Assembly: GCF_030548295.1 (NCBI RefSeq)
Contig: NZ_JAUOSB010000002.1
Span: 374,001-438,000 of the forward strand
Direction: 5' to 3'
DNA: 64,000 bases
From: Wenyingzhuangia sp. 2_MG-2023
Lineage (GTDB): Bacteria > Bacteroidota > Bacteroidia > Flavobacteriales > Flavobacteriaceae
Shown one piece after another: positions 9,401 to 19,792 of this stretch (within the stretch, counting starts at the first letter, position 1; each line of letters opens with the position of its first letter). The translations under genes and the position numbers were made by a program. Below the pieces are notes generated by a model, which saw nothing but the letters and a program-made list of their open reading frames with translations, made no database searches and was not told where the DNA came from.

Positions 9401-10771
9401 AGGTTGGAATGCTTGAATTCCCAAACGGTGTAATGTAGGAGCACGGTTTAATAAAACAGGGTGTCCTTTAATTACATTTTCCAAAATATCCCAAACTACA
9501 GGTTCTTTTTTGTCTATTATTTTCTTAGCAGATTTTACTGTTTTTACAACACCACGCTCAATCAACTTACGAATGATAAATGGTTTGTACAATTCCGCAG
9601 CCATGTCTTTAGGAATACCACACTCTGATAATTTCAAAGTAGGTCCTACAACAATTACCGAACGAGCAGAATAATCCACACGCTTACCTAGTAAGTTTTG
9701 ACGGAAACGTCCTTGCTTACCTTTTAATGAATCTGATAAAGACTTTAATGGTCTGTTAGATTCTGTTTTTACTGCTGATGATTTACGAGTGTTGTCAAAT
9801 AATGAATCTACAGATTCTTGCAACATACGCTTTTCGTTACGTAAGATTACTTCAGGAGCCTGAATTTCTACCAAACGCTTTAAACGGTTGTTACGGATAA
9901 TTACTCTACGGTACAAATCATTCAAATCAGAAGTAGCAAAACGTCCTCCATCTAAAGGCACCAATGGACGTAATTCTGGTGGAATTACAGGTATAGCCTT
10001 TAAGATCATCCAAGACGGATTGTTATCTCTATTTTGTTGTGATTCACGGAAAGCCTCAACAACATTCAAACGCTTTAAAGCCTCTGTTTTACGTTGTTTA
10101 GAAGTTTCTGTGTTTGCTTTGTGTCTCAATTCGTAAGACAACGCATCTAAATCGATACGGTCTAACAATTCAATCAAACACTCAGCTCCCATTTTCGCAA
10201 TAAATTTATTTGGATCTTCATCGTCCAAATATCTATTCTCCAACGGCACTGTTTCTAAAATATCTAAATACTCCTCTTCTGTTAAGAAGTCCATTTTTTG
10301 TAATGGAGTTCCGTCTAGTTGAGTTGCATTACCTGGTTGAATTACTACGTATCTTTCGTAGTAAATAATCATGTCTAACTTTTTAGATGGCAAACCTAAA
10401 AGGTATCCCATTTTGTTAGGCAATGATCTAAAATACCATATATGAGCAATTGGCACAACCAAATTGATGTGTCCAACTCTATCTCTACGTACTTTCTTTT
10501 CGGTTACTTCAACACCACATCTATCACAAACGATTCCTTTATAACGGATTCTTTTGTATTTTCCACAGGCACATTCATAATCTTTAATAGGTCCAAAGAT
10601 ACGCTCACAAAACAAACCGTCCCTTTCTGGTTTGTGTGTACGGTAATTGATTGTTTCTGGTTTTAAAACTTCACCATGAGAAGCCTCTAAAATAGACTCT
10701 GGTGATGCCAAACCAATAGAAATTTTTTCAAATTTCTTTTGTGTAGGGTTTTTATCGTTATTTCTTGCCAT
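6488..10771 (-). CDS. rpoC: DNA-directed RNA polymerase subunit beta'
   Basis: A 1427-residue beta' subunit of RNA polymerase. The N-terminal zinc-binding motif [20 protein letters not shown] lies near residues 65-85. The active-site metal motif NADFDGDQM binds Mg2+. A second cysteine cluster ([13 protein letters not shown]) lies in the C-terminal half. The trigger-loop region and switch elements are intact. The open frame extends 11 codons upstream to 10804, but [21 protein letters not shown] at 10771 is the usual start in the phylum. The gene follows rpoB after an 85-base spacer containing heptad repeats. Confidence 0.97.
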   Translation of the reverse strand: MARNNDKNPTQKKFEKISIGLASPESILEASHGEVLKPETINYRTHKPERDGLFCERIFGPIKDYECACGKYKRIRYKGIVCDRCGVEVTEKKVRRDRVGHINLVVPIAHIWYFRSLPNKMGYLLGLPSKKLDMIIYYERYVVIQPGNATQLDGTPLQKMDFLTEEEYLDILETVPLENRYLDDEDPNKFIAKMGAECLIELLDRIDLDALSYELRHKANTETSKQRKTEALKRLNVVEAFRESQQNRDNNPSWMILKAIPVIPPELRPLVPLDGGRFATSDLNDLYRRVIIRNNRLKRLVEIQAPEVILRNEKRMLQESVDSLFDNTRKSSAVKTESNRPLKSLSDSLKGKQGRFRQNLLGKRVDYSARSVIVVGPTLKLSECGIPKDMAAELYKPFIIRKLIERGVVKTVKSAKKIIDKKEPVVWDILENVIKGHPVLLNRAPTLHRLGIQAFQPKLIEGKAIQLHPLVCSAFNADFDGDQMAVHLPLGPEAILEAQMLLLGSHSILNPANGAPITVPSQDMVLGLYYMTKLRVTDETYKVKGQGLTFYSPEEVTIAFNEKAVDLNAGIKVRTQDVDENGNQVTKIIETTVGRVLFNEHVPPAAGYINDILTKKSLRGIIAKVLKTTDIPTTGEFLDNIKNMGFKFAFRGGLSFSLGDIIIPEEKKAMIADANAEVDVIIQNYNMGMLTNKERYNQVIDIWGSTNNQLTELSMKRLREDQQGFNSVFMMLDSGARGSKEQIRQLTGMRGLMAKPKKSTSSGGEIIENPILSNFKEGLSILEYFISTHGARKGLADTALKTADAGYLTRRLVDVAQDVIINEFDCGTLRGLEVSPLKKNDEIVESLSERIVGRVTLHDVKDPIKHEVLVSAGSVISDELAEIIEASGLDTVEVRSALTCESKRGICAKCYGQSMSTRNMVQIGESVGVIAAQSVGEPGTQLTLRTFHVGGVAGNFSEDNKLTAKFSGKLVIDDLVTVPGKNPQGESVEIVISRTAEAKIIDDKIGTVLSNTVIPYGSYIFVNGQNTIDKGVAICQWDPFNGVIVSEFGGKVVFEDLAQGVNYSVEIDEQTGFQEKVIIESKNKTKIPALLIQDADGNTLRSYSLPLGAHLMVDNGEAIETGKTLVKIPRKSGKAGDITGGLPRVTELFEARNPSNPAVVAETDGVVSFGKIKRGNREIIVESKFGDIKKYLIKLSNQILVQENDYVKAGMALSDGSVTPEDILRIQGPSKVQEYIVNEIQEVYRLQGVRINDKHYEVIVRQMMRKVRIIDSGDTLFLENSLVHKNDFIEKNDEIYGMKVVEDAGASDSFKPGQIVTSRQLRDENSKLKREDKAEVVARDARPATAEQILQGITRASLQTKSFISAASFQETTKVLNEAAVNGKIDYLEGLKENVIVGKKIPAGTGMRIYNNMIVGPKEEIEKSFEE

Positions 10772-10783
10772 GATTTCTTTTTT

Positions 10784-10855
10784 AGTCTTTAGTACTAAGT
10801 ACAAAGTATTAAGTTTTTAATGCCCTTTACTTTGTACTCTTTACTTAATACTTTA
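10784..10855. repeat. Converging heptad repeats between rpoB and rpoC
   Basis: From 10784 the plus strand reads as heptads beginning AGT (AGTCTTT, AGTACTA, AGTACAA, AGTATTA, AGT). The opposite strand from 10853 down to about 10826 carries a matching series (AGTATTA, AGTAAAG, AGTACAA, AGTAAAG). This produces two perfect 11-bp inverted pairs (10798-10808 with 10828-10838, and 10804-10814 with 10843-10853). It fills most of the rpoB-rpoC spacer. Confidence 0.7.
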
Positions 10856-10856
10856 G

Positions 10857-13800
10857 TTATTCTTCTAATCTTACGTCTAATCCTAAACCTTTCAATTCGT
10901 GCATTAATACGTTAAAAGATTCTGGTAAACCTGGTTCTGGCATTGGTTCTCCTTTTACGATTGCCTCATAAGTTTTGGCTCTACCAATAACATCATCAGA
11001 TTTTACTGTTAAAATTTCACGTAAGATACTAGATGCTCCATAGGCTTCTAATGCCCATACTTCCATCTCTCCAAAACGCTGACCTCCAAATTGAGCTTTA
11101 CCTCCTAATGGCTGTTGTGTAATTAATGAGTATGGTCCAATAGAACGAGCGTGCATCTTATCATCAATCATGTGACCTAACTTAATCATATAAATCACTC
11201 CTACTGTTGCAGGTTGATCAAAACGTTCTCCTGTTCCTCCATCATATAAGTAAGTATGTCCAAATCTTGGAATCGCTGCTTCGTCTGTCAAGGCATTTAT
11301 TTGATCTAACTTAGCACCATCAAAAATTGGTGTTGCGTATGTTTGACCTAATTTTTGTCCTGCCCATCCTAATACCGTTTCATAAATCTGTCCAATGTTC
11401 ATACGAGAAGGTACCCCTAATGGATTCAAAATAATATCAACTGGTGTTCCGTCTTCTAAGAAAGGCATTTCTTCTTGACGTACGATACGTGCAACAATAC
11501 CTTTGTTACCGTGACGACCCGCCATTTTATCCCCAACTTTTAACTTACGTTTTTTAGCAATGTAAATTTTTGCTAATTTTAACACACCTGCTGGCAATTC
11601 ATCTCCAATAGTGATTGAGAATTTCTTACGTCTCAATGATCCTTGTAAATCACTAACTTTGATTTTATAATTGTGAATCAATTCTGCAACTAATTCATTA
11701 ATTTGATCATCAGTAGTCCAAGAACCTTTTGTTAAATGTGTAAAGTCTGTAACAGAGTTTAACATTTTTAACGTATACTTTTTACCTTTAGGAAAAACTT
11801 CTTCACCCAAATCGTTTTGTACTCCTTGAGATGTTTTTCCAGAAATCAACGTAAATAACTTGTCGATCAAAGTATCTTTCAACGATTCAAAATCATGTGT
11901 AAATTGTGCCTCTAAAGCTTCAATTTGCTCTTTATCTCTTACTCGCTTTGATTTATCTTTAACTGCTTTCTTAAACAGTTTTTTACCAATTACAACTCCT
12001 CTTAATGAAGGTGAAGCTTTTAAAGAAGCATCTTTTACATCTCCAGCTTTGTCTCCAAAAATAGCACGTAATAATTTTTCTTCTGGTGTTGGATCAGATT
12101 CTCCTTTTGGTGTAATCTTACCAATTAAGATATCTCCAGGTTTTACCTCTGCTCCAATACGAATCATACCATTTTCATCCAAATCTTTAGTAGCTTCTTC
12201 AGAAACGTTTGGAATGTCATTGGTTAATTCTTCTGCACCTAACTTTGTATCTCTTACTTCTAATGAATATTCATCAATGTGAATAGAAGTAAAAATATCT
12301 TCTCTTACCACTTTTTCAGAAATCACAATCGCATCCTCAAAGTTGTATCCTTGCCAAGGCATAAAGGCAACTTTCATGTTACGTCCTAAGGCCAATTCAC
12401 CTTTTTGCGTAGCATAACCTTCACACAAAACTTGTCCTTCTTCAACAACATCACCAACTTTAACAATTGGTTTTAAGTTGATAGAAGTTCCTTGGTTGGT
12501 TTTTCTAAATTTAATTAGGTTGTAACTAATTTCGTTAGAATCAAAACTTACAGAAGCTTCTTCCTCAGTTCTTTCGTAACGAATTGTTATTCTATTTGCA
12601 TCAACATAAATAACCTCACCTACTCCTTGTGCGTTGATTAAGATTCTTGAATCTTTAGCAACTCTACGCTCCAATCCTGTTCCTACAATAGGAGCTTCTG
12701 GACGTAACAAAGGTACTGCCTGACGCATCATGTTAGATCCCATCAATGCACGGTTGGCATCATCATGTTCCAAGAAAGGAATCAATGAAGCTGAAATAGA
12801 TGCAATCTGGTTTGGAGATACATCCATGTAATCGATATCTTGTGGAGTTACAACTGGATAATCAGCCTCTTCACGAGCAATTACTTTTTCTAAATTGATT
12901 TGTCCGTCATCTGCGATATCAATGTTTGATTGTGCAAACTTCATTCCTTCTTCTTCCTCAGCACTTAAATAAGTAGGAACATCAACTATGTTAACTTTTC
13001 CGTTATCTACTTTATGATATGCTGTTTCAATAAACCCTAAATTGTTCACTTTTGCATATACTGCTAAAGATGAAATCAATCCAATGTTTGGACCCTCTGG
13101 AGTTTCAATAGGACACAAACGGCCGTAGTGCGTATAGTGTACATCTCGAACCTCAAATCCTGCTCTTTCTCTAGATAAACCTCCAGGTCCTAAAGCGGAT
13201 AATCTACGTTTGTGTGTAATCTCTGCTAACGGGTTTGTTTGATCCATGAACTGAGACAACTGGTTAGTTCCAAAGAAAGAATTAATTACAGAAGATAAAG
13301 TCTTCGCGTTAATCAAGTCAATCGGTGTAAACACTTCGTTATCACGAACGTTCATTCTTTCTCTAATAGTACGAGCCATACGAGACAATCCTACTCCAAA
13401 TTGAGCTGCTAATTGTTCTCCTACTGTACGTACACGCCTGTTAGATAAGTGGTCAATATCATCAATTTCTGCTTTTGAGTTAACCAACTCAATTAAGTTC
13501 TTGATAATAGTGATAATATCATTTTTAGTTAAAACTTTCTCATCCAAAGATTCGTTCAATCCTAACTTTTTGTTCATTCTAAAACGTCCTACTTCACCTA
13601 GGTTGTAACGTTGCTCAGAGAAAAATAATTTATCAATAATTCCTCTTGCAGTTTCCTCATCTGGCGGCTCAGCATTACGCAATTGTCTATAGATATGCTC
13701 TACTGCTTCTTTTTCAGAGTTGGTAGGATCCTTTTGTAATGTGTTGTGGATGATTGCATAATCTCCACTATCATTATCTTCTTTATGTAATAAAATTGTT

Positions 13801-14669
13801 TTTACACCTGTATCAACAATTTCATCAATATGTTCTTTATCTAAAATAGTATCACGATCAAAAACAATCTCGTTACGTTCGATAGAGACAACTTCTCCAG
13901 TATCCTCATCTACGAAATCTTCGAACCAAGTTCTTAAGACACGAGCTGCTAATTTACGTCCTAATACTTTCTTTAATCCAGACTTAGAAACTTTAACTTC
14001 TTCTGCAAGGTTAAAAATTTCTAAAATGTCTTTATCTCTTTCAAATCCAATCGCACGGAATAAAGTAGTAACAGGTAATTTTTTCTTTCTATCAATATAA
14101 GCATACATTACTTGATTGATATCGGTAGCAAATTCAATCCAAGAACCTTTGAAAGGAATTACTCTTGCTGAATATAATTTTGTACCGTTTGCATGAAAAG
14201 ACTGTCCAAAGAAAACCCCTGGAGAACGGTGTAACTGAGAAACGATAACACGCTCAGCACCGTTGATGATAAAGGTACCAGAACTTGTCATGTAAGGAAC
14301 TGTACCTAAATACACATCCTGTACAATTGTTTCAAAATCCTCATGTTCAGGATCTGTACAGTACAATTTCAATCTAGCCTTTAATGGTAAACTATAAGTC
14401 AAACCACGCTCAATACACTCTTCAATAGAGTATCTTGGTGGATCCACAAAGTAGTCTAAAAATTCTAACACAAAGTTGTTTCTTGTGTCAGTAATTGGAA
14501 AATTATCCATGAAAGTTTTATACAAACCTTCATTGCTTCGTTCGTCAGCCTTAGTTTTCAACTGGAAAAAATCTTGGAAAGATTTTATCTGAATATCTAA
14601 AAAGTCCGGATATTCTGTACTTAGTTTGGCTGAAGCAAAGTTAACTCTTGTATTATTTTTCGTTGCCAA
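10857..14669 (-). CDS. rpoB: DNA-directed RNA polymerase subunit beta
   Basis: A 1270-residue beta subunit. Diagnostic segments include the rifampicin-pocket region around [40 protein letters not shown], where the wild-type-like residues Q, D, H, R and S are all present, so no resistance substitution is obvious. Also seen are [14 protein letters not shown] and the C-terminal segment [24 protein letters not shown]. It pairs with RpoC in the core enzyme. The ATG at 14669 ([13 protein letters not shown]) is standard. It lies 95 bases after a strong hairpin that separates it from rplL. Confidence 0.97.
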   Translation of the reverse strand: MATKNNTRVNFASAKLSTEYPDFLDIQIKSFQDFFQLKTKADERSNEGLYKTFMDNFPITDTRNNFVLEFLDYFVDPPRYSIEECIERGLTYSLPLKARLKLYCTDPEHEDFETIVQDVYLGTVPYMTSSGTFIINGAERVIVSQLHRSPGVFFGQSFHANGTKLYSARVIPFKGSWIEFATDINQVMYAYIDRKKKLPVTTLFRAIGFERDKDILEIFNLAEEVKVSKSGLKKVLGRKLAARVLRTWFEDFVDEDTGEVVSIERNEIVFDRDTILDKEHIDEIVDTGVKTILLHKEDNDSGDYAIIHNTLQKDPTNSEKEAVEHIYRQLRNAEPPDEETARGIIDKLFFSEQRYNLGEVGRFRMNKKLGLNESLDEKVLTKNDIITIIKNLIELVNSKAEIDDIDHLSNRRVRTVGEQLAAQFGVGLSRMARTIRERMNVRDNEVFTPIDLINAKTLSSVINSFFGTNQLSQFMDQTNPLAEITHKRRLSALGPGGLSRERAGFEVRDVHYTHYGRLCPIETPEGPNIGLISSLAVYAKVNNLGFIETAYHKVDNGKVNIVDVPTYLSAEEEEGMKFAQSNIDIADDGQINLEKVIAREEADYPVVTPQDIDYMDVSPNQIASISASLIPFLEHDDANRALMGSNMMRQAVPLLRPEAPIVGTGLERRVAKDSRILINAQGVGEVIYVDANRITIRYERTEEEASVSFDSNEISYNLIKFRKTNQGTSINLKPIVKVGDVVEEGQVLCEGYATQKGELALGRNMKVAFMPWQGYNFEDAIVISEKVVREDIFTSIHIDEYSLEVRDTKLGAEELTNDIPNVSEEATKDLDENGMIRIGAEVKPGDILIGKITPKGESDPTPEEKLLRAIFGDKAGDVKDASLKASPSLRGVVIGKKLFKKAVKDKSKRVRDKEQIEALEAQFTHDFESLKDTLIDKLFTLISGKTSQGVQNDLGEEVFPKGKKYTLKMLNSVTDFTHLTKGSWTTDDQINELVAELIHNYKIKVSDLQGSLRRKKFSITIGDELPAGVLKLAKIYIAKKRKLKVGDKMAGRHGNKGIVARIVRQEEMPFLEDGTPVDIILNPLGVPSRMNIGQIYETVLGWAGQKLGQTYATPIFDGAKLDQINALTDEAAIPRFGHTYLYDGGTGERFDQPATVGVIYMIKLGHMIDDKMHARSIGPYSLITQQPLGGKAQFGGQRFGEMEVWALEAYGASSILREILTVKSDDVIGRAKTYEAIVKGEPMPEPGLPESFNVLMHELKGLGLDVRLEE

Positions 14670-14756
14670 AGGTGAAAAAATTTAGGTGAATTAATAATTC
14701 TATTCTCTTTTATAGCATTTTTGAGAGAGGTGCGTAAATAACGAAATATTTAAACG

Positions 14757-14800
14757 CAAAAAATGGTTTAGGTCTTTCTCTACTGAGAAAGACCTAAACC
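14757..14800 (-). terminator. rplL-rpoB intercistronic terminator or attenuator
   Basis: Perfect 16-bp stem (14765-14780 with 14785-14800) and a four-base loop. On the minus strand it is followed by A and six Ts. It lies between the rplL stop codon and rpoB. Other bacteria have a partial terminator at this place that sets the ratio of ribosomal protein to polymerase; that role here is inferred. Confidence 0.8.
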
Positions 14801-14823
14801 GATAAGGTTTTGTAGTGAAATTA

Positions 14824-15198
14824 TTATTTCAACTCAACTACAGCTCCAACTTCTTCTAAAGAAGCTTTGATTCCTTCAGCTTCTTCTTTTGAAATTCCTT
14901 CTTTGATTGCAGATGGAGTACCATCAACTAATTCTTTAGCTTCTTTCAATCCTAAACCTGTTAATTCTTTAACAGCTTTAACAACTTTTAATTTAGAAGC
15001 ACCTGCTTCTTTTAAGATAACATCAAATTCAGTTTGCTCTTCAACAGCTTCAGCTCCAGCACCTCCACCAGCAGCAACAGCTACAGCAGCAGCAGCAGGC
15101 TCAATACCGTACTCTTCTTTTAATATAGTTGCTAATTCGTTTACTTCTTTAACTGTTAAGTTAACTAATTGTTCTGCGAAATCTTTTAATTCTGCCAT
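14824..15198 (-). CDS. rplL: 50S ribosomal protein bL12 (L7/L12)
   Basis: A 124-residue stalk protein. It has an N-terminal dimerisation helix ([22 protein letters not shown]), an Ala/Gly-rich hinge ([20 protein letters not shown]) and a C-terminal factor-binding domain ([24 protein letters not shown]). It binds EF-Tu and EF-G on the large subunit. It is the last gene of the secE-nusG-rplKAJL run and is followed by a hairpin before rpoB. Confidence 0.97.
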   Translation of the reverse strand: MAELKDFAEQLVNLTVKEVNELATILKEEYGIEPAAAAVAVAAGGGAGAEAVEEQTEFDVILKEAGASKLKVVKAVKELTGLGLKEAKELVDGTPSAIKEGISKEEAEGIKASLEEVGAVVELK

Positions 15199-15246
15199 TT
15201 TCGTTTGATTTGTAATTTTGTATATTAATTTATTTGTGCGCGTAGC

Positions 15247-15768
15247 TTATTCTGGACGTTCAGACAAAGTCTTAACAATTCCAGATAATTTTTGACCACC
15301 TGACTGCAATGCTGAAATAACATTTTTAGCAGGAGATTGTAACAACGTAATGATGTCACCAATAACCTCTTCTTTAGATTTAATGCTAACAAGTGAATCT
15401 AATTGGTCATCACCAATATAAACTGCTTGTTCTACATAAGCACCTTTCAAAATAGGCTTCTCAGCTTTCTTACGAAATTCTTTAATTAATTTTGCTGGAG
15501 CATTTCCAATTTCAGAGTACAATACAGATGTATTTCCTTTTAAAATTGTTGGTAAATCTCCAAAGTCTTTGTCAGACTTCTCCATTGCTTTTTCAAGCAA
15601 AGTATTTTTTACAACAGATAATTTGATATCTGCTTTAAAACAAGCTCTTCTTAAGTTAGAAGTTGTAGCTGCATCTAATCCTGATATATCAGCAATATAG
15701 ATTACTCCATTATTCTCTAATTGGCTTGTTAAATCTTCAATTACTTGAAATTTTTCTTCTCTTGTCAT
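15247..15768 (-). CDS. rplJ: 50S ribosomal protein uL10
   Basis: A 173-residue stalk base protein that anchors L7/L12 dimers. Recognised by MTREEKFQVIEDLTSQLENN, the segment VVKNTLLEKAMEKSD, and the C-terminal helix SALQSGGQKLSGIVKTLSE that binds the L12 dimers. Length is normal. It is 48 bases upstream of rplL and 23 bases after rplA. In other bacteria this pair is translationally autoregulated through the leader, but the short spacer here leaves little room for a separate leader. Confidence 0.96.
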   Translation of the reverse strand: MTREEKFQVIEDLTSQLENNGVIYIADISGLDAATTSNLRRACFKADIKLSVVKNTLLEKAMEKSDKDFGDLPTILKGNTSVLYSEIGNAPAKLIKEFRKKAEKPILKGAYVEQAVYIGDDQLDSLVSIKSKEEVIGDIITLLQSPAKNVISALQSGGQKLSGIVKTLSERPE

Positions 15769-15791
15769 TGTTTGTGAGTTTTAACAGCTAA

Positions 15792-16481
15792 TTAAAGCGA
15801 TTTAGTATCTAACTGAACTGAAGGAGACTGAGTACTAGAAATAAAAGCACTCTTTATATAAGTTCCTTTTGCCGCAGTTGGCTTTAACTTAATAATAGTT
15901 TGAATTAATTCGTTAGCGTTTTCGGATAATTTTTCAGCATCAAAAGATACTTTTCCGATTGCAGCATGAACAATACCTGTTTTATCAACTTTAAAGTCAA
16001 TTTTACCAGCTTTTACTTCTGCTACCGCTTTCTTAACATCCATAGTAACTGTACCAGTCTTAGGGTTTGGCATCAAACCTCTTGGACCTAAAATACGTCC
16101 TAAAGGACCTAATTTCCCCATTACAGAAGGCATTGTGATGATTACATCAACGTCTGTCCATCCTGCTTTTATTTTTGCTAAATACTCATCCAATCCAACG
16201 TAGTCTGCTCCTGCTTCTGTAGCCTCAGCTTCTTTATCTGGAGTAACCAACGCTAATACTTTTACATCTTTTCCTGTTCCATGAGGTAATGTTACTACTC
16301 CACGTACCATTTGATTTGCTTTTCTAGGATCAACTCCTAAACGCAAAGCAAGGTCAACCGATGCATCAAAATTAGCTGATGTGATGTCTTTTACTAAAGT
16401 AGATGCTTCATTCAAAGAATAAACTTTAGAACTGTCAATCTTAGCTAGAGCTTCTTTATGCTTTTTTGTTAATTTTGCCAT
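15792..16481 (-). CDS. rplA: 50S ribosomal protein uL1
   Basis: A 229-residue L1 stalk protein that binds 23S rRNA near the E site. Motifs seen: [28 protein letters not shown], and [21 protein letters not shown] followed by GTVT. The last is the L1 signature. It lies 18 bases after rplK, as in the conserved rplK-rplA pair. Confidence 0.97.
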   Translation of the reverse strand: MAKLTKKHKEALAKIDSSKVYSLNEASTLVKDITSANFDASVDLALRLGVDPRKANQMVRGVVTLPHGTGKDVKVLALVTPDKEAEATEAGADYVGLDEYLAKIKAGWTDVDVIITMPSVMGKLGPLGRILGPRGLMPNPKTGTVTMDVKKAVAEVKAGKIDFKVDKTGIVHAAIGKVSFDAEKLSENANELIQTIIKLKPTAAKGTYIKSAFISSTQSPSVQLDTKSL

Positions 16482-16499
16482 GTTATTATTGTTTATCGA

Positions 16500-16937
16500 T
16501 TAAAATGGAGCGTCTCCGCTTACCGTTACACCCATAGATCTAGCAGTACCTGCGATCATTCTCATTGCAGACTCTACAGTAAATGCATTTAAGTCTGGCA
16601 TTTTGTCCTCTGCGATTACCTTAACCTGATCCCAAGAAATACTTGCTACCTTTTTACGGTTAGGTTCTCCAGATCCTCCTTTTAACTTTGCAGCTTCTAA
16701 AATCTGAACTGCAGCTGGAGGAGTTTTAACAACAAACTCAAAAGATTTATCCGAGTATACAGTAATTGCAACCGGTAAAACTTTCCCTTGTTTGTCTTGG
16801 GTTCTAGCATTAAACTGCTTACAGAACTCCATAATGTTAACTCCGGCAGCACCTAAAGCAGGACCTACTGGTGGTGAAGGGTTAGCTTGCCCTCCTTTTA
16901 CCTGTAACTTTACAATCTTACTTACTTCTTTTGCCAT
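16500..16937 (-). CDS. rplK: 50S ribosomal protein uL11
   Basis: A 145-residue L11 protein of the GTPase-associated centre. The N-terminal domain has [20 protein letters not shown]. The C-terminal rRNA-binding domain has [20 protein letters not shown] followed by RSMGVTV. Start and length are standard. It lies between nusG and rplA. Confidence 0.97.
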   Translation of the reverse strand: MAKEVSKIVKLQVKGGQANPSPPVGPALGAAGVNIMEFCKQFNARTQDKQGKVLPVAITVYSDKSFEFVVKTPPAAVQILEAAKLKGGSGEPNRKKVASISWDQVKVIAEDKMPDLNAFTVESAMRMIAGTARSMGVTVSGDAPF

Positions 16938-17016
16938 TTTTAATATAAAATTAAATTAAACCTTGTGTATAATTGTTGGAAGCAAACACAAAATCAATTT
17001 GTAACATTCTTGTTAT

Positions 17017-17571
17017 TTATGATATTTTATCAACTTGCATATAGTTCAATTCCAATGGTGTTTTTCTACCAAAGATCTTCACCATTACTTCAAGCTTTCT
17101 CTTCTCTTCATGAATTTCTTCAATCACCCCGTCAAATCCATTGAACGGTCCATCAATTACTTTTACTGTTTCACCAACTGAATATGGTATTGCAATGTTG
17201 TTTTCTGTTTCTACAGTCAACTCATCAACTTTACCTAACATTCTATTGATTTCACTTTGTCTCATAGGAACAGGATCTCCTCCTTTTGTTTCCCCTAGAA
17301 AACCTATAACTCCTGTAACAGCTTTGATAACGTGAGGAACTTCTCCCGTTAAATTTGCTTCTACCATTACATAACCTGGAAAATAAACACGTTCTCTTGT
17401 AGATTTTTTTCCATTACGCACTTGAACAACTTTTTCTGTTGGCACCAATACTTGTTCTACGTAGTCAGATAAGCCTAGTCTAGCAATATCATGCTCTATG
17501 TAAGACTTTACTTTATTCTCTTGACCACCTATAGCCCTTACTACATACCATTTCTTTACAGAATCAGCCAT
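17017..17571 (-). CDS. nusG: Transcription termination/antitermination factor NusG
   Basis: A 184-residue factor that binds RNA polymerase at the clamp helices and couples transcription to translation or Rho. The NGN domain is at residues 5-110 (KKWYVVRAIGGQENKVKSYI, RVYFPGYVMVEANL). The KOW domain is at about 130-182 (GETVKVIDGPFNGFDGVIEEI). It lies between secE and rplK in the usual order. Confidence 0.97.
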   Translation of the reverse strand: MADSVKKWYVVRAIGGQENKVKSYIEHDIARLGLSDYVEQVLVPTEKVVQVRNGKKSTRERVYFPGYVMVEANLTGEVPHVIKAVTGVIGFLGETKGGDPVPMRQSEINRMLGKVDELTVETENNIAIPYSVGETVKVIDGPFNGFDGVIEEIHEEKRKLEVMVKIFGRKTPLELNYMQVDKIS

Positions 17572-17580
17572 AATTCACTT

Positions 17581-17772
17581 TTACTTTAAAATATTAAAAA
17601 AACCTTCTAGTGCTTTTTGAAATCCTTGATCTACTAGAAAAACCGCTATCGCAAAAATTATGGTAAAAACCGCTACTACGACAGTAGATTTCTGAGCTTC
17701 TTCTTTTGACACCCAAGTCATTTCATCCTTTAATTCTGAGAATGACGATTTTATGTAATTAATAATATTCAT
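17581..17772 (-). CDS. secE: Preprotein translocase subunit SecE
   Basis: A 63-residue single-spanning subunit of the SecYEG channel. An amphipathic helix with the conserved ELKDEMTWVSKEE precedes one transmembrane segment (VVVAVFTIIFAIAVFLVDQGF). It is nine bases upstream of nusG. The short single-span form is normal outside Gammaproteobacteria. Confidence 0.95.
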   Translation of the reverse strand: MNIINYIKSSFSELKDEMTWVSKEEAQKSTVVVAVFTIIFAIAVFLVDQGFQKALEGFFNILK

Positions 17773-17794
17773 TTTATTTTCTTAAAAAGTGGTG

Positions 17795-17802
17795 CAAAGA
17801 TA
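17795..17802 (-). promoter_or_regulatory. secE-nusG-rplKAJL promoter (-7 element)
   Basis: TATCTTTG on the minus strand is an exact TAnnTTTG match, 22 bases before the secE ATG and just after the tRNA-Trp terminator. No strong TTG is seen at the right distance, so the -33 element is weak. Confidence 0.55.
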
Positions 17803-17855
17803 TAAAATTATTCAACACATGAATAAGATTAACTCTTTTTTTAATTTTGTTTGGT

Positions 17856-17892
17856 AAAAAAAAGGAACTATATAATTATATAATTCCTTTTT
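17856..17892 (-). terminator. Terminator after tuf-tRNA-Trp
   Basis: Seventeen-base arms at 17859-17875 and 17876-17892 form a near-perfect inverted repeat (one G-U pair on the transcript). An eight-T run follows on the minus strand. It separates tRNA-Trp from secE. Confidence 0.85.
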
Positions 17893-17897
17893 GAATG

Positions 17898-17970
17898 CAC
17901 GGGCGGAGAGACTCGAACTCCCGACACCTGGTTTTGGAGACCAGTGCTCTACCAACTGAGCTACGCCCGT
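17898..17970 (-). tRNA. tRNA-Trp (anticodon CCA)
   Basis: 73 nt with a complete cloverleaf: acceptor ACGGGCG with CGCCCGT, D-arm GCTCAGTTGGTAGAGC, anticodon loop CTCCAAA with anticodon CCA, and T-arm GTTCGAGTC. The 3' CCA is not encoded. It lies between tuf and secE, a common arrangement. Confidence 0.97.
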
Positions 17971-18023
17971 AAATAAGGAGCTTAATTTTAAAGCTAAGCC
18001 CCTTTATATAAATATATCTTAGA

Positions 18024-19208
18024 CTATAAGATTTCAGTTACCTGACCAGCACCTACTGTTCTACCTCCTTCACGGATTGCAAAACGTAATCCAATGTTCA
18101 TTGCGATTGGAGAGTGTAAATCAACAGTAATAGTTAAGTTATCTCCTGGCATTACCATTTCAACTCCATCAGGTAAGTTAATAGTTCCTGTTACATCAGT
18201 TGTACGTACGTAAAACTGTGGACGGTAGTTGTTGTGGAATGGAGTGTGACGTCCACCTTCTTCTTTTTTCAAGATATAAACCTCAGCTTTGAATTTATCG
18301 TGTGGAGTTACAGAACCTGGCTTACAGATTACCATTCCTCTTTTGATATCTTCTTTTGCAATACCTCTTAATAAGATACCTACGTTATCTCCAGCTTCAC
18401 CTCTATCTAATATCTTACGGAACATTTCAACTCCAGTAATAGTAGAAACTAATTTTTCAGCTCCCATACCAATAATATCAACAGAATCTCCAGTGTTAGC
18501 TATTCCAGTCTCAATACGTCCTGTAGCAACAGTACCACGACCTGTAATAGAGAATACATCTTCGATAGGCATTAAGAAATCTTTCTCAACCTCACGAACT
18601 GGCTCTTGAATCCACTCATCAACAGCAGCCATTAATTCCATAATAGAATCAACCCACTTAGGCTCATTGTTTAACCCTCCTAAAGCAGATCCTTGGATTA
18701 CTGGAGTGTTATCACCATCATAGTCGTAGAAAGATAATAATTCACGAACTTCCATGTCAACCAACTCTAATAACTCCTCATCATCTACCATGTCAACTTT
18801 GTTTAAGAAAACAACGATACGTGGAATACCTACCTGACGTCCTAATAAGATATGTTCACGAGTTTGTGGCATTGGTCCATCAGTAGCAGCAACTACTAAA
18901 ATCGCACCATCCATTTGAGCAGCACCAGTTACCATGTTCTTTACGTAATCCGCGTGACCTGGACAGTCAACGTGAGCATAATGACGGTTAGCTGTAGAAT
19001 ACTCTACGTGAGAAGTGTTAATTGTAATACCTCTTTCCTTTTCTTCTGGAGCGTTATCGATAGAGTCGAAAGATCTCAATTCAGACAAACCAGCATTCGC
19101 TAATACTGTAGTAATAGCAGCTGTTAAAGTAGTTTTACCGTGGTCAACGTGTCCGATTGTACCGATGTTTAAGTGCGGTTTCGAACGGTCAAATGTTTCC
19201 TTTGCCAT
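18024..19208 (-). CDS. tuf: Elongation factor Tu
   Basis: A 394-residue GTPase that delivers aminoacyl-tRNA to the ribosome. G1 is GHVDHGKT (residues 19-26), the switch I region contains [13 protein letters not shown]3 is DCPGH, G4 is NKVD and G5 is GSAL. Domains II and III are intact, ending [13 protein letters not shown]. It sits in the tRNA(Thr,Tyr,Gly,Thr)-tuf-tRNA(Trp)-secE block and is probably processed from a joint transcript with the tRNAs. Confidence 0.98.
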   Translation of the reverse strand: MAKETFDRSKPHLNIGTIGHVDHGKTTLTAAITTVLANAGLSELRSFDSIDNAPEEKERGITINTSHVEYSTANRHYAHVDCPGHADYVKNMVTGAAQMDGAILVVAATDGPMPQTREHILLGRQVGIPRIVVFLNKVDMVDDEELLELVDMEVRELLSFYDYDGDNTPVIQGSALGGLNNEPKWVDSIMELMAAVDEWIQEPVREVEKDFLMPIEDVFSITGRGTVATGRIETGIANTGDSVDIIGMGAEKLVSTITGVEMFRKILDRGEAGDNVGILLRGIAKEDIKRGMVICKPGSVTPHDKFKAEVYILKKEEGGRHTPFHNNYRPQFYVRTTDVTGTINLPDGVEMVMPGDNLTITVDLHSPIAMNIGLRFAIREGGRTVGAGQVTEIL

Positions 19209-19272
19209 GATTATTAAATTTAATTCTTAGTTATATATATTAGTGTTTATTTTAAACCTTTTTATTCTTTTG

Positions 19273-19345
19273 AGCCAATGACCGGATTTGAACCGGTGAC
19301 CTCATCCCTACCAAGGATGCGCTCTACCGACTGAGCTACACCGGC
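19273..19345 (-). tRNA. tRNA-Thr (anticodon GGT)
   Basis: 73 nt. Acceptor GCCGGTG pairs with CATTGGC (two G-U pairs). The anticodon stem CATCC/GGATG encloses loop TTGGTAG with anticodon GGT. The T-arm is GGTTCAAATCC. It lies directly upstream of tuf. Confidence 0.96.
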
Positions 19346-19360
19346 TTAACAAAACTTTCG

Positions 19361-19433
19361 AGCGAAAGACCGGGTTCGAACCGGCGACATTCAGCTTGGA
19401 AGGCTGACGCTCTACCAACTGAGCTACTTTCGC
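19361..19433 (-). tRNA. tRNA-Gly (anticodon TCC)
   Basis: 73 nt. Acceptor GCGAAAG/CTTTCGC and anticodon stem TCAGC/GCTGA with loop CTTCCAA, anticodon TCC. T-arm GGTTCGAACCC. Member of the four-tRNA cluster upstream of tuf. Confidence 0.97.
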
Positions 19434-19485
19434 GTTTTACTAATTTATTTCAATTAGAAAGATTTTATTTCACAAAACCTTTTTG

Positions 19486-19567
<82 letters not shown>

Positions 19568-19605
19568 TTACCTTAAAATGTAAAAGAACGACTTTCTTTT
19601 TTTTG

Positions 19606-19679
19606 AGCCGATAATAGGACTCGAACCTACGACCTGCTGATTACAAATCAGCTGCTCTAGCCAGCTGAGCTATATCGGC
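19606..19679 (-). tRNA. tRNA-Thr (anticodon TGT)
   Basis: 74 nt. Acceptor GCCGATA/TATCGGC and anticodon stem CTGAT/ATCAG with loop TTGTAAT-type, anticodon TGT. T-arm GGTTCGAGTCC. It is the first gene of the tRNA-tuf unit. Confidence 0.97.
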
Positions 19680-19705
19680 TTTTATTTTTTCAAGATAGTT
19701 TCCAC

Positions 19706-19736
19706 AAAAAAGCAGCCCGCTATCTTAACGGACTGC
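19706..19736 (-). terminator. hpf terminator, overlapping the tRNA promoter
   Basis: Stem GCAGTCCG/CGGGCTGC (19729-19736 with 19712-19719, one G-U pair), a nine-base loop and six Ts on the minus strand. The first base of the stem is the last G of the tRNA-operon -7 element at 19736-19743. Confidence 0.8.
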
Positions 19737-19766
19737 AAATTTATAAAGTTTTAGATATCTTCCAAA
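19736..19766 (-). promoter_or_regulatory. Promoter of the tRNA-tuf operon
   Basis: On the minus strand TTTG (19763-19766), a 19-base spacer and TAAATTTG (19736-19743) form a full-consensus Bacteroidota promoter. Initiation would fall near 19731, about 50 bases before the first tRNA and inside the hpf terminator stem. Confidence 0.7.
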
Positions 19767-19792
19767 AATTTTGAGCAATATTTTATTTTTTT

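Noticed and set aside
11860-12282. 140-codon open frame antisense to rpoB
   Set aside because: Composition is Ser/Pro/Leu-rich as expected of a shadow of a coding strand, and it lies within essential conserved sequence.
14867-15208. 113-codon open frame antisense to rplL
   Set aside because: It results from the alanine-rich hinge of L7/L12 read in reverse.
19706-19736. RNA thermometer or riboswitch before the tRNA cluster
   Set aside because: The hairpin with its T run is explained as the hpf terminator; no conserved riboswitch core is visible.
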